Shown: positions 42,566 to 51,848, counted from the stretch's first letter. The stretch is DNA of 64,000 nt from QHXM01 sp963697975 (GCA_963697975.1 OY969111.1:3224001-3288000); one strand, 5' to 3'. The notes: generated by a model from the sequence alone, not told the origin. Translations and numbers: made by a program.

Positions 42566-44269
42566 ATGCAAGCACAGCAAATCTCTCAGGACATTCTGAC
42601 GGGGACGGTCAAAGGGCCGGGCGAACTGCCGCACGAATATCTCTTCATCACGACCGACAGCGCGCGGGCGCGCATCGGCGAGTTCGTCTACTACGTGGCG
42701 CGCGATGGAGAGAATGAGCGGCACATCATCGGCAACATCACTTCGCGCAAACTCGTGCGAAACCTGCCGGACGTTTTTCTCTCCGACCCTGAGATTTCCC
42801 CTTCAGTCGTTTCATCGCTCATCGGGCTTAGCTCGGATTGCGGCGAGCTTTATGAGATCAGCGTCGAAACCGTCGGCTACTTCAGCCGCGCTCTCGGCGA
42901 TTTCGTCAATCCGCGCATCCCGCCCAATCCGGGCGACGCGGTTTTCCTCGCTTCATCGGAGACTCTCGCCAATGTTCTCTCGCCGCGCCGGATGGAAGAT
43001 CAGGGTTCGGCGCACGTCGGGAGTCTCTTGACCAGAAGCGCGGGCGAAGTTCCCGTTGTCCTTTCGATCAAGGATGTCGTCTCAACGCATCTGGCTATCC
43101 TGGCTTCGACGGGCGCGGGCAAGTCTTACACGGCAGGCGTGCTGGTCGAAGAATTGATGCGGCCTTACAACCGCGCCGCCGTCCTCATCGTTGACCCGCA
43201 CGGTGAATACGATACGCTGCGCTCCATCGAAGATGACAAAATCTTTCGGGGCGAGGACGGCTACCAGCCGGAAGTCAAAATCTTCACGCACGACCGCGTC
43301 AAGGTGCGCGTCTCGACTTTGACCGAAGCCGACATCAAATATCTGCTGCCCGAAGGCACATCCGACAAAATGCTGCACTATCTCTCGCAGGCTTATCGCA
43401 AGCTGACGGCGGGCGAGCGCGGCGAACGGGGCTTATGGGGCTATCAGGATTTGCGCGACGCCGTGACGGCGGAGAAGTACGGCGAAGATGACGGGCGAGG
43501 GTCGGGCGGCAACGTCGGCTCGATTGATGCGCTGCTCTGGCGGCTCGACAATCGTTTTGATCGGCCTGACTCGATCTTCTCAGACCACGAGCACATTCCG
43601 CTCAACGAGTTGTTTCAACCGGGGCGCTGCACCGTGCTGCAACTCTCCGACATCGAGCAGAACGAGCAGCAGGTCGTCGTCGCCACACTCCTGCGCCGCG
43701 TCAACAAAGCGCGCATGGCGACCGTGCGCGGAGACGCGCAAACCGGAACGGAGAGCTATCTTCCCTATCCGGTCTTCGCCCTGCTTGAAGAGGCGCACCG
43801 CTTCGCGCCCGCAGGCCAGACGGTTGTCTCGACGAACATCCTCAAACAGATTCTCTCCGAAGGCCGCAAGTTCGGCGTCGGCATCGGGCTGATTACGCAG
43901 CGCCCCGGCAAACTCGATCAGGACGTGCTCTCGCAATGCATGACGCAAATCATCATGCGAATCGTCAACCCGATTGATCAGGACACGGTCGCCAAGAGTG
44001 TCGAAGGCGCAGGCCGCCAACTCCTTGACGAACTCCCCGCTTTGACCAAAGGCCAGGCGGTCATCAGCGGCGTTGGCGTCAACACGCCCGTCATGTGCCG
44101 CGTCCGCGAACGCATCACACGTCACGGCGGCGAGACCTTCGACGCGCCAGCAGAGTGGGCCGACTGGCACTCGACGCGCGAGCGCACACACCGCCAGCAG
44201 GACAACTCCGTGCTGGTCAAACCTGATGCAGGGAAGAAGCCTGAGAAGATTCGAGGCATCAGAATTTGA
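42566..44269 (+). CDS. herA: HerA-like ATPase
   Basis: 567 residues. An N-terminal HAS-barrel-like domain (about 1-140) precedes the ATPase: Walker A ILASTGAGKSYTAGVL near residue 182, Walker B-like VLIVDPHGEYDTL near 210, PVFALLEEAHRFAP near 405 with the catalytic Glu, and QRPGKLDQDVLSQCMTQIIMRIVN with the arginine finger region near 450. HerA is a hexameric translocase that normally works with the nuclease NurA in DNA end resection. No NurA gene is adjacent here, so this may be a stand-alone copy or part of a system whose partner lies elsewhere. Confidence 0.93.
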   Translation: MQAQQISQDILTGTVKGPGELPHEYLFITTDSARARIGEFVYYVARDGENERHIIGNITSRKLVRNLPDVFLSDPEISPSVVSSLIGLSSDCGELYEISVETVGYFSRALGDFVNPRIPPNPGDAVFLASSETLANVLSPRRMEDQGSAHVGSLLTRSAGEVPVVLSIKDVVSTHLAILASTGAGKSYTAGVLVEELMRPYNRAAVLIVDPHGEYDTLRSIEDDKIFRGEDGYQPEVKIFTHDRVKVRVSTLTEADIKYLLPEGTSDKMLHYLSQAYRKLTAGERGERGLWGYQDLRDAVTAEKYGEDDGRGSGGNVGSIDALLWRLDNRFDRPDSIFSDHEHIPLNELFQPGRCTVLQLSDIEQNEQQVVVATLLRRVNKARMATVRGDAQTGTESYLPYPVFALLEEAHRFAPAGQTVVSTNILKQILSEGRKFGVGIGLITQRPGKLDQDVLSQCMTQIIMRIVNPIDQDTVAKSVEGAGRQLLDELPALTKGQAVISGVGVNTPVMCRVRERITRHGGETFDAPAEWADWHSTRERTHRQQDNSVLVKPDAGKKPEKIRGIRI

Positions 44270-44325
44270 CAGAGATCATGTCCTATCCAAAGTCCTACTT
44301 AACCAAAGTTGAAAGGTAATCCCCT

Positions 44326-44958
44326 ATGCGACAAACACGCGGCGCTCTCCTGCTCTTGATTCTGATTAGCGCAAGCTCGCTTTATGCGGTTGGAACTGCG
44401 CGCGCTTCGTCCTTCGGAACTCCTTCGCCCGGTTTCTCCTTGCAGGAATCCGGCGACGAGATTACGAAGGCGAATTGGCAGCAGCATCCGAAGATCAGGG
44501 CTATCCGGGCTATCGTTCAATCCATCAAGAATGGGATGAACCGGAAGTCTTTCACCGTCAGGAAGCGTGCCTTTGAATACTGTGAGCCTTACGAGGACAC
44601 CGAGCGCATGATCGCCACAGATGCGCGTGGGCGCGCTCGCTTTTATCAAAACGCTGGCGGCTCGGACGATTCTTCGTTGAAGTGGGAGCATTACTACGAC
44701 GAGGCGGGGCATCTCCGGTTCGTCTTCATCACGGGCGGCGCGGTCAACGGCTCAGAGCTTGAACACCGGATTTATTTTGACGAGGCGGGAAAAAGAATCT
44801 GGGAAGAGCAGACCTATAAAAAGGGGCCGGGTTATACCTTTCCAGAAATCTGGCCTGACGATCAACTGCAAACGGCGGACGCTGCCGCGAAGTTCTCATC
44901 AAAATCAACCTGCCCGGAGACAAAGCAAAGAGCCGGAAAGCAGAGACGCTCCCATTAG
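44326..44958 (+). CDS. secreted protein of unknown function
   Basis: 210 residues with a Sec signal peptide (about 1-27, LLLLILISASSLYAVGTARA). The mature part holds IRAIVQSIKNGMNRKSFTV, KRAFEYCEPYEDTERMIATDARGRARFY and HYYDEAGHLRFVFITGGAVNG, ending in a basic tail (KQRAGKQRRSH). Patterns such as YDEAGHLRF and FDEAGKRIWEE resemble short beta-hairpin repeats. I recognise no family. A GAAAGG-like site is present 7 bases before the ATG at 44326. Confidence 0.7.
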   Translation: MRQTRGALLLLILISASSLYAVGTARASSFGTPSPGFSLQESGDEITKANWQQHPKIRAIRAIVQSIKNGMNRKSFTVRKRAFEYCEPYEDTERMIATDARGRARFYQNAGGSDDSSLKWEHYYDEAGHLRFVFITGGAVNGSELEHRIYFDEAGKRIWEEQTYKKGPGYTFPEIWPDDQLQTADAAAKFSSKSTCPETKQRAGKQRRSH

Positions 44959-45019
44959 GTGAGTAGGACAAGATTGGTGTGGCGAGGAAGAATCGTTTGC
45001 GGGGCTGTTGCCCGGCGAA

Positions 45020-45340
45020 TCAGGCGTCCGTGAGCGTCAGGCGCTCTTTTTCGTAAGCAGTTCCAGCAAGGGACTCAAGGCCGAGCAGGTCGGTGCTCAG
45101 GAGCGATGTCGCGAGCCAGCGTAAGTTCAGGGGCATGTCTGAGAGAGCGCATTCCTCTTCTTCCAGGGGCGCGTGCTCGGTCAGGAGTTGAAGCTCCGCG
45201 CCGCAGAAATCGCACTCATCCAGATGTGATGCCACCCAAATCATTCGCTCCGCCGCCATATCGCAGGTCCGATACGCCAACAGTGTCTCTGAGGAAGGGC
45301 AGGTAGCTCTTTTACAAAATGCGATTGCGCTGAGAATCAT
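45020..45340 (-). CDS. small zinc-finger-like protein (anti-sigma ZAS type)
   Basis: 106 residues from the ATG at 45338-45340; AAGGGGA lies 8 bases upstream, so I prefer it to the longer frame that starts at 45376. CPSSETLLAY and SHLDECDFCGAE give the H-x3-C-x2-C motif of zinc-binding anti-sigma domains, with an upstream Cys as the possible fourth ligand. The C-terminal half has no transmembrane helix. It could bind the sigma-like protein encoded at 46237 or another extracytoplasmic sigma factor; that is inference. Confidence 0.62.
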   Translation of the reverse strand: MILSAIAFCKRATCPSSETLLAYRTCDMAAERMIWVASHLDECDFCGAELQLLTEHAPLEEEECALSDMPLNLRWLATSLLSTDLLGLESLAGTAYEKERLTLTDA

Positions 45341-45376
45341 GGTGTAAATCCCCTTCGATGTCCGCTGCCTTTGCAC

Positions 45377-46179
45377 GCTCTAATCGTCGTTGATTCGACT
45401 CGCCAGACTCGAAGCACTTACTTTAAAGGCGGTGGAAGGGGGCAAGGTCAATGCTTGAGATAACTATTAACCCTAAAAGGGCGCTTCGCCTGGTCAACGT
45501 AAATAAACCTCTAATCCGCTCAAGCTTCCAAAGTTACAGCAGGCCCGGACGGGTTTTTTGTTCGCAATATCAATATTTTGCCCTCTTTGTAAAAAGATGT
45601 TGCTCATTTCGCGGTTTGCTGATAACATCTTTTCTGTCGTCAGAGGGGCGCTTAGCTTCTTTGACTCTTTCCTGGATGATCGCGTCATTTCCCCTTGCGG
45701 TCACGGTGGCGCGGACACCGGCAAAGTCCATAATAAATGAGGCCAGCGGATTCCAAGCGGTACCTTCCCCGGATGAGAGTTTTGACTCGCTCATCACCGC
45801 TAAAACACGCGTGCGGCTTCTCTTGAGATGGTCGCCCCGACCCGCCCGTTCCTTTCAATTCTGGCTCCGGCGTGCTGTCTGTCAAAGAGCTTTTCACACG
45901 AGTTGCCTCTCGACGAGTTTGATGTAAGTGGCCCAAGACGAGGCGCGACGCCGAAAATAATTGACAATCTTGAGGAGCAATCTAACCTTAAAGGGTTGCA
46001 GGCCAATGAAGGGCCTGACTACCGACCTGCCTGAAAAAACCACACTCCCCTCGCCCATCAATCAAGAGCGAATAAACAGCGAAGAGAGTTTTGGAATTGG
46101 TCAGGAGTAGTTTCTGTAAGAAGGCGAGCCACACCGTTGAGAAAAAGAATCGTTGATACCAATCCAAACCTTGCGCGAC
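45377..46179. other. long gene-poor stretch
   Basis: About 800 bases between the divergent zinc-finger and sigma-like genes. Open frames exist on both strands (for example a minus-strand one at 45570-45797, 75 codons), but none has a ribosome site, a domain or a plausible neighbour relation that I would defend. The only sites marked are two promoter-like sequences. The stretch may hold decayed genes. Confidence 0.45.
45961..45988 (+). promoter_or_regulatory. possible sigma-70 promoter upstream of sigma-like gene
   Basis: TTGACA at 45961-45966 and TAACCT at 45983-45988, 16-base spacer, about 250 bases before the ATG at 46237. A perfect -35 box with a fair -10 box. Confidence 0.4.
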
Positions 46180-46194
46180 TGCTATAACTATAAT
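46180..46194 (+). promoter_or_regulatory. possible extended -10 promoter of sigma-like gene
   Basis: TGCTATAAC at 46180-46188 fits an extended -10 (TGnTATAAT), and TATAAT follows at 46189-46194. Either would start transcription about 40 bases before the ATG at 46237, which fits its ribosome site. No good -35 box. Confidence 0.38.
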
Positions 46195-46236
46195 ACCGTG
46201 AAATCTACCAGTGATAATCAGCCGAAAGGTTCTACG

Positions 46237-47388
46237 ATGAGCGCTATCAAGGAACAGCCACGTTCAACGCGCGCTGGCTTTGAGCGCCAATCCCGCAGTG
46301 GTGCCTGGGTGGAAAGCCTGCGCTGCTCGGATGTCAGCCGCCTCTGGGCAGAGCTGCATCGCCTCGTCTCTCATCATCCGCTGGTGCGCGCCTCGCGCAG
46401 CGCCGGTCTGCTCGTCGAAGAAGGCACGCACAACGCCTACACGGATTTGACGCAGGAACTCTTTGTCCAGCTTCTCAGTAAAGGTCGTTTCCAGCACTAT
46501 CTGGACACGGAGATGACGAACGCCGAGATAGAATGCGAAGTCGGGCAGATTGAGTTGACCAACCTTTTGACGGCTGAACTCAGAAAGCGCCACCCGGAAT
46601 CCTATCGTCTGGCTCGCCGCATCTCCACGCTCATTCAATCGAGCGCCAACTTCCGCCGTTTCGATACTTCGGGCATAGATGATGAGCCGCATCGTCGCCT
46701 CGCCGACCGTGTTTATGGCCTCTCTGAATGGCCTCTGAACAAACCGCGGCGCGATAGCCACGACCTTGAGCAGCGCATCCAGATGATCGCCGTCCGCCAG
46801 CGCGACACGCGCATGGTCGGCTGCACGGGCGATTCGCAGATAGTTATTGGAAACTCAGACCTGGAAGATTTGATTATCTCCGTACTGGAAGCCGCAGACG
46901 CGCCCATCGATGTTCGCGCACTCCGTAGCCTCGTCATGTCGCGGCTGCCCGTGATGGACATTTATCTGGTCCCGCTGGGTGGAGACGATGGCGATGATTC
47001 GGGCAACCAGTTTGAGCCGGTGGACGGGTGCGATAATCCTGAGCAGGGCTTAATGCGCCGCGAGTCTGAGCGTGAGGCTGCCAATTTCGTTGACGGTTTC
47101 CTGAAGGGCCTGCACGAGACGGTGCGTGGGAAGGTCAAACAATATAACCGGATGCTGGGTGTGCTGTGGCACTGCTATCTCAGCCCGGATCATTCTACGC
47201 AGTTGGAAGTCGCCGCGACCCTCGGCGTTTCGGACTCCCTGGTTTCGGATTATCGCCGCCGCATCGAGCAGGAACTGCGCGCGCTCTCCTTCGCGGAGAT
47301 TGAAGAAGCGCGCCGCTTCGAGATGGCCTTGCGCGAGCGCGTGCGCACGCTGGTGCTGATTGGTGACGAAGAAGGCGTAGTGGTTTAG
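46237..47388 (+). CDS. sigma-factor-like regulator with C-terminal HTH
   Basis: 383 residues from the ATG at 46237 (GAAAGG 7 bases upstream; the longer frame would start with TTG). The C-terminal part YLSPDHSTQLEVAATLGVSDSLVSDYRRRIEQELRAL near residues 320-355 is a sigma-70 region 4-type helix-turn-helix. The N-terminal HNAYTDLTQELFVQLLSKGRFQHYLD has a region-2-like flavour (acidic aromatic-rich stretch after a helical leader). The middle is not recognised. It may direct transcription of the EPS genes that follow; the zinc-finger protein encoded divergently could be its anti-sigma factor. Confidence 0.68.
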   Translation: MSAIKEQPRSTRAGFERQSRSGAWVESLRCSDVSRLWAELHRLVSHHPLVRASRSAGLLVEEGTHNAYTDLTQELFVQLLSKGRFQHYLDTEMTNAEIECEVGQIELTNLLTAELRKRHPESYRLARRISTLIQSSANFRRFDTSGIDDEPHRRLADRVYGLSEWPLNKPRRDSHDLEQRIQMIAVRQRDTRMVGCTGDSQIVIGNSDLEDLIISVLEAADAPIDVRALRSLVMSRLPVMDIYLVPLGGDDGDDSGNQFEPVDGCDNPEQGLMRRESEREAANFVDGFLKGLHETVRGKVKQYNRMLGVLWHCYLSPDHSTQLEVAATLGVSDSLVSDYRRRIEQELRALSFAEIEEARRFEMALRERVRTLVLIGDEEGVVV

Positions 47389-47499
47389 GTTCAATTGCCT
47401 GATAATGGCGTTTCGGCTTCGTTGCCGTACAATCTTAAGTCCTCGCGGGAGACGCGCAGTTGCCCTGCGTTTCTTCCGTTTCAGTGTTAGCCTAATCTT

Positions 47500-47524
47500 C
47501 GAGCCGGACAAGTGTTCCGGCTCG
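47500..47524 (+). other. perfect hairpin in the EPS leader
   Basis: 9-bp stem CGAGCCGGA/TCCGGCTCG with a 7-base loop, 35 bases before the ATG of the ligase-like gene at 47560. No T-run follows, so it is not a classical terminator; it may shape the leader RNA. Confidence 0.45.
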
Positions 47525-47559
47525 GAGAAGGGAAGCTGTAACGCCAGAGTGCCACACAA

Positions 47560-49074
47560 ATGCTGAGGGGCCGCTCACAGACTGATTACGAACCCGTGAC
47601 TCGTTCGCGGCGCGGGCGTCTGTTTGACAGCGAGGACGCCGGGGCGGCAACTTTGCCGACTGAAGAAATCTGGCCGATCAAAGCTGATAGCTCGACTACA
47701 AATGAGGGTGGGGAGAGCGCCGCAGATGCGCCGCCATCCGTCAGGAAAAAGCAGCCTGCGACATTTCTCAGGCGTGGTCACGGGCTAACTTACGCCGCGC
47801 TCTTTCTCTTCACCATTATTCTTTACGCTCGTCCCGCAGAGTTTTATCCGTCTCCGCTGACTAACTCGATTGCCTACATCGTCGGCCTCATTACGTTGGG
47901 CCTCTACCTCGTCGCGCAGATTACAGTTGAAGGCACGCTGACCGCTCGCCCGCGCGAAGTCAATCTGGTGCTGCTCTTTTGCCTGACGGGGCTGCTGTCA
48001 ATTCCGCTCGCCATCACTCCGGCCACCGCCTGGGCGACATTCACCGATACGTTTATTCGCTGCATCGTGATTTTCATCGTGATGGTGAACGTCGTCAGAA
48101 CCGAGCTACGCTTGCGCTGGTTGCTGTATCTCGTGCTCTTCGTCAGTTGCCTCTTGAGTGTCGGCGCGGTCAACGATTTCCGGCTCGGGCTGTTAACCAC
48201 TGAAGGCTATCGTGTCTCAGGCGTGGGCAAGGGAATCTTCGGCAATTCCAACGATCTGGCCTTTCACTTCGTGACGATAGTCCCGATTGCCATCGCGCTG
48301 GTTTTCGCCACGCGCGGGATTGTCCGCAAAGTTCTCTTCGGCGCGTGTGCCGCTATGATGATGGCAGCCATCGTCGTCACGTATTCACGCGGGGCGTTTC
48401 TGGGTTCGCTGGCTTCGCTCGGCTTTCTGGCATGGAAGCTCGGTCGCCGCCACCGCCTCGCTGTTTTAGTCTGGGGCACTCTTATCGTCGGGTTGTTTCT
48501 CGCGCTTGCGCCGGGTAATTATTCAATTCGCATTCTCTCCATTTTCGTTCCCGGTCTGGACCCCGTCGGTTCTTCCAGCGCGAGGCAGGGAGAGCTTGTC
48601 CGGTCGATTCAGGTCGCGCTCTATCATCCTTTGTTCGGCATCGGAATGGGGAATTACATGGGCGAGATGTCCTACACAGGACTCGTCACGCACAACGCTT
48701 ACACGCAGGTGGCGGCTGAGATGGGAATGGCCGCGCTCGCCATCTACACAATGTTCATCGTGACGCCGCTAAAACGTCTGGGGCAGATCGTGCGTGAGAC
48801 TTTCGCGTCGCGCAGCGATTCGCGCTACTACTATCTGGCGGTCGGCCTACAGGCTTCTCTCATCGGGTACATGGTGGCGAGCTTCTTTCTTTCAGTCGCC
48901 TATCTCTGGTACGTCTATTATCTGATAGCCTACGCTGTCTGCCTGCGCCGCATGTACGAATCGGAGACCGGCAGGCTCGTCGTTCCTGAATCACGGAAGA
49001 TGAGGAAAAGATTAATGGGCGCGCGACGCGCCACACCTCTGGCGGGCAGCGAAAGCGGAGCGTTGACGACATGA
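47560..49074 (+). CDS. O-antigen ligase/polymerase-like membrane protein
   Basis: 504 residues. After a polar 75-residue N-terminus there are about eleven membrane segments between residues 78 and 465, with a large external loop around 340-385 containing SSARQGELVRSIQVALYHPLFGIGMGNYMGEM and THNAYTQVAAEMG, the Wzy_C/RfaL signature with the functional His. Such proteins polymerise or ligate glycans on the periplasmic side. It opens the exosortase-A-style EPS module; the next gene overlaps by 4 bases (ATGA). Confidence 0.88.
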   Translation: MLRGRSQTDYEPVTRSRRGRLFDSEDAGAATLPTEEIWPIKADSSTTNEGGESAADAPPSVRKKQPATFLRRGHGLTYAALFLFTIILYARPAEFYPSPLTNSIAYIVGLITLGLYLVAQITVEGTLTARPREVNLVLLFCLTGLLSIPLAITPATAWATFTDTFIRCIVIFIVMVNVVRTELRLRWLLYLVLFVSCLLSVGAVNDFRLGLLTTEGYRVSGVGKGIFGNSNDLAFHFVTIVPIAIALVFATRGIVRKVLFGACAAMMMAAIVVTYSRGAFLGSLASLGFLAWKLGRRHRLAVLVWGTLIVGLFLALAPGNYSIRILSIFVPGLDPVGSSSARQGELVRSIQVALYHPLFGIGMGNYMGEMSYTGLVTHNAYTQVAAEMGMAALAIYTMFIVTPLKRLGQIVRETFASRSDSRYYYLAVGLQASLIGYMVASFFLSVAYLWYVYYLIAYAVCLRRMYESETGRLVVPESRKMRKRLMGARRATPLAGSESGALTT

Positions 49075-50255
49075 GTTTGAGACTGGCGGCACAGATAGTT
49101 TTCTGGTTGAGCGCGGCGGCGCTCCTCTATACTTACGTCGGCTATCCGCTCTTGCTCGCCGTCCTGAGCCGTTTGCGCGGGCGTCCGGTTCGTCGAGCAG
49201 ATTTCAGCCCGAGCGTCACCGTCATCATCACCGCTTACAACGAAGAGCGCGACCTCGCTCAGAAGCTTGAGAACACGCTCTTGCTCGATTACCCGCAAGA
49301 TAAGTTGGAAGTCATCGTCGCCTCGGACTGCTCAAGCGACCGCACGGACGAGATCGTGCGCTCGATGGCCGCACGCGGCGTGCGTCTTCACCGCCAACCC
49401 GAAAGGTTAGGAAAGACTGCGGCGCAGAACGCGGCGGTCGAGCAGGCATCGGGCGAGATTATTCTCTTTTCCGACGCCACGACTCTCTACCAGCGGGACG
49501 TGCTGCGCGCCCTGATGCCAAACTTCGCAGATGCTTCTGTCGGGTGCGCCACAGGCCGCGTCGTTTACACGGATTCGGCCAAATCGAGCGTCGGGCACGG
49601 CACGCGTTCCTACTGGAGTTACGAATTTTTATTGAAGAAGCACGAAAGCAACGTCTGCTCGTTGATCGGCGTCTGCGGGTGTCTTTATGCCGTGCGCCGC
49701 TCGGCGTATGTACCGCTCTACCACGAAGCGTGCAGCGATTTCATCATTGCGACCAAGATGGTCGAGCAGGGCTTGCGCGCCGTTTATGAGCCTGACGCGG
49801 TGTGCATGGAAGAGACTAATGAACGCGCCGGTAAGGAACTGAAAGTGCGCGTGCGAATCATCACGCAGACTTTCGCAGACCTCTGGCGCAATCGCGCGAT
49901 GATGAATCCTTTCAAAAGCGGCTTTTATGCAATTGAGTTACTCTCGCACAAAGTCATGCGTTATCTCGTGCCCATCTTTCTCATCACAATTTTAGCTGCT
50001 TCGTCAGTGTTAGCGCCGCGCTCGCTTTTTTACGCCATCGCGCTCGCCGGGCAGGTCGCTTTCTACGGCGCGGCTGCGCTGGCTTACCTGCTCGAACGCT
50101 TGGGGCTGCACAGTCGCTTGCTCGCCATTCCGCAATATTTCGTGCTCGGCAATCTCGCGTCGCTGATAGCTTTTTACAAGTTCCTGAGCGGCGAACGCTA
50201 CGTGCGCTGGGAGCCGATTCGCGCCAGCGCCGAACAGGGGGTGCAATCGTCTTGA
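49071..50255 (+). CDS. membrane-bound family 2 glycosyltransferase
   Basis: 394 residues, cellulose-synthase-like layout: one N-terminal membrane helix (about 5-27), a GT-A catalytic core (TVIITAYNEERDLAQKLENTLLLDYP, EVIVASDCSSDRTDEIVRSM, the metal-binding ILFSDATTLYQRDVLRALMPNF near 130, and DFIIATKMVEQGLRAVYEPDAVCMEETNE near 222) and two to three C-terminal helices (about 300-370). It would build the lipid-linked or secreted chain at the inner membrane. Overlaps both neighbours by a few bases. Confidence 0.9.
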   Translation: MSLRLAAQIVFWLSAAALLYTYVGYPLLLAVLSRLRGRPVRRADFSPSVTVIITAYNEERDLAQKLENTLLLDYPQDKLEVIVASDCSSDRTDEIVRSMAARGVRLHRQPERLGKTAAQNAAVEQASGEIILFSDATTLYQRDVLRALMPNFADASVGCATGRVVYTDSAKSSVGHGTRSYWSYEFLLKKHESNVCSLIGVCGCLYAVRRSAYVPLYHEACSDFIIATKMVEQGLRAVYEPDAVCMEETNERAGKELKVRVRIITQTFADLWRNRAMMNPFKSGFYAIELLSHKVMRYLVPIFLITILAASSVLAPRSLFYAIALAGQVAFYGAAALAYLLERLGLHSRLLAIPQYFVLGNLASLIAFYKFLSGERYVRWEPIRASAEQGVQSS

Positions 50256-51115
50256 TGAAAGAAATGGTCACAGAGCGAACAAAGCCCGTCATCAGGAATG
50301 CCATGTCAATCGACCTGGAAGACTGGTTTTGTGTCCACAATCTGAGCCATGTGATTAAAAAAGAGGACTGGGATAACTGCGAGCTACGTGTTTACGAAAG
50401 CACAAAGCGCATCCTGAATTTGTTCGACAAGCATCAGACCAAAGCTACGTTCTTCGTTCTTGGCTGGGTGGCCGAGCGCCTGCCGGAATTGATTCGTGAG
50501 ATAGAAGCGAAAGGGCATGAGATAGCCTGTCATGGCTACAATCATCTGCTGCTCACGGAAATCAGCCCGCAAGAGTTTGACGAGGATTTAGCGAGAGCTT
50601 TGGAGACACTAAAGAATTGCGGCGTCAAGCAAACTCCACTCGGCTTTCGCGCGCCCTCTTTCACGGTCGTTGAGAAGACCAGAGAGTGGGCTTTGGCGAC
50701 GCTGGAAAAATACGACTTTAAGTATGACTCGTCGGTCTTCCCCGTCGGCTTTCATCCCGATTACGGTGTGGCCGATGCTCCGCTTGTTCCATACCAAATC
50801 ACAGACAAGCTCATGGAATTTCCGATGAGTTGTCTGGAAGTGTTCGGGAAACGCCTGCCCTTTAGCGGCGGCGGCTACTTCCGGCTCTTTCCCTACGCAT
50901 ACACCAAGCTCCTGATGAAGAAATGCAATGCCGAAGGTAGAGCCGCAGTTTTTTACCTGCATCCCTGGGAGCTTGATCCCGGTCAGCCGAAAATCAAGCT
51001 GCCCAAATCGAAAGCCATCCGGCACTACCGCAATCTGGATCAGACCGAGAAGCGGCTGGACGCGCTTCTCAAAGATTTTCAATTTACCACCGTCAAAGAG
51101 GTACTCGGATTATGA
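50255..51115 (+). CDS. polysaccharide deacetylase with DUF3473 tail
   Basis: 286 residues from the ATG at 50255, overlapping the stop of the GT2 gene (TGATG). NodB-type core: MSIDLEDWFCVHN (metal-binding Asp), KATFFVLGWVAERLPELI, GHEIACHGYNHLLLTE (metal-binding His residues) and GFRAPSFTVVEKTREWALATLEKYDFKYDSSVFPV. The C-terminal part with FSGGGYFRLFPYAYTK and AVFYLHPWELDPGQP is the DUF3473 extension of deacetylases tied to exosortase A loci. It would remove N-acetyl groups from the EPS. Confidence 0.93.
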   Translation: MKEMVTERTKPVIRNAMSIDLEDWFCVHNLSHVIKKEDWDNCELRVYESTKRILNLFDKHQTKATFFVLGWVAERLPELIREIEAKGHEIACHGYNHLLLTEISPQEFDEDLARALETLKNCGVKQTPLGFRAPSFTVVEKTREWALATLEKYDFKYDSSVFPVGFHPDYGVADAPLVPYQITDKLMEFPMSCLEVFGKRLPFSGGGYFRLFPYAYTKLLMKKCNAEGRAAVFYLHPWELDPGQPKIKLPKSKAIRHYRNLDQTEKRLDALLKDFQFTTVKEVLGL

Positions 51116-51765
51116 AGAATGAGATCGAAGTGCAACGAAATTTCTGGAACAACGAGGCTGATGCCTTCGAGCGGATTTACTCGCACGAGAAATCAAAGCT
51201 CTCGACCATGCTCGATCAGGTTTTCCGCAAGGATATGTACGAGCGTTTTGTTTTCACCATCAAAAACTGCGCGCCTGTCGAGGGCAGAGCTTTTCTCGAT
51301 GTCGGTTGCGGCAACGGAATGTACAGCGTCGAGCTTGGCAAAAAGGGCGCGGCCCGCGTGGTCGGCATAGACATCTCGCCCGTGATGATCGGTCGCTGCG
51401 AGGAATCGGCGCGCAAAGAAGGATTGGAAGACCGCGTCAAGTTTCTGCAAACGGACTTGCTGGAATACCAGCCGGACTCGGATTTCGACGTGAGCTACGG
51501 CATCGGATTGTTCGACTACATCTCGGATTCGCTCCCCGTCTTAAGGAAGATGCGGGAAGTGACCAAAGATAAAGCCATCATGGCCTTTCCCAGATTGATG
51601 ACGTGGCGCGCGCCTGTCCGCAAAGTGAGATTGACCGCCAAGGGCTGCCCCGTCTTCTTCTATACGAAGAGCAAAATCAATCAATTGATGAAAGACGCCG
51701 GATTCGCCCGCTGGGAAATCACCCGCGTGGGCAAACTCCACTGCGTCGTCGCGCACGTTAGCTAA
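51112..51765 (+). CDS. SAM-dependent methyltransferase
   Basis: 217 residues, class I. The SAM loop FLDVGCGNGMYSVELGKKGAARVVGIDISPVMI lies near residue 62, then KFLQTDLLEYQPDSDFDVSYGIGLFDYI near 105. A UbiE/COQ5-like core; the C-terminal half has RLMTWRAPVRKVRL and ends HCVVAHVS. ATGA overlap with the deacetylase gene places it firmly in the EPS operon, presumably acting on the glycan or on a carrier. Confidence 0.88.
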   Translation: MKNEIEVQRNFWNNEADAFERIYSHEKSKLSTMLDQVFRKDMYERFVFTIKNCAPVEGRAFLDVGCGNGMYSVELGKKGAARVVGIDISPVMIGRCEESARKEGLEDRVKFLQTDLLEYQPDSDFDVSYGIGLFDYISDSLPVLRKMREVTKDKAIMAFPRLMTWRAPVRKVRLTAKGCPVFFYTKSKINQLMKDAGFARWEITRVGKLHCVVAHVS

Positions 51766-51771
51766 AGGATA

Positions 51772-51848
51772 AAGTCGGAACGATGAACGATGAACTGAAC
51801 AGCAGCTTTCTTTACTTCCGCGTTCATCGTTTCGACTTCATCGTTCGG
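51772..51848. repeat. intergenic inverted-repeat element h (ACGATGA heptamers)
   Basis: The left arm at 51772-51795 has ACGATGA units; the right arm at 51820-51846 has TTCATCGTT and TTCGACTTCATCG units. It begins 7 bases after the methyltransferase stop and ends 11 bases before the asnB ATG, so the whole gap is the element. Shorter arms than elsewhere. Confidence 0.75.

Noticed and set aside
45451..45927. 158-codon frame on the plus strand
   Set aside because: No ribosome site, no domain and several competing frames on the other strand; treated as chance.
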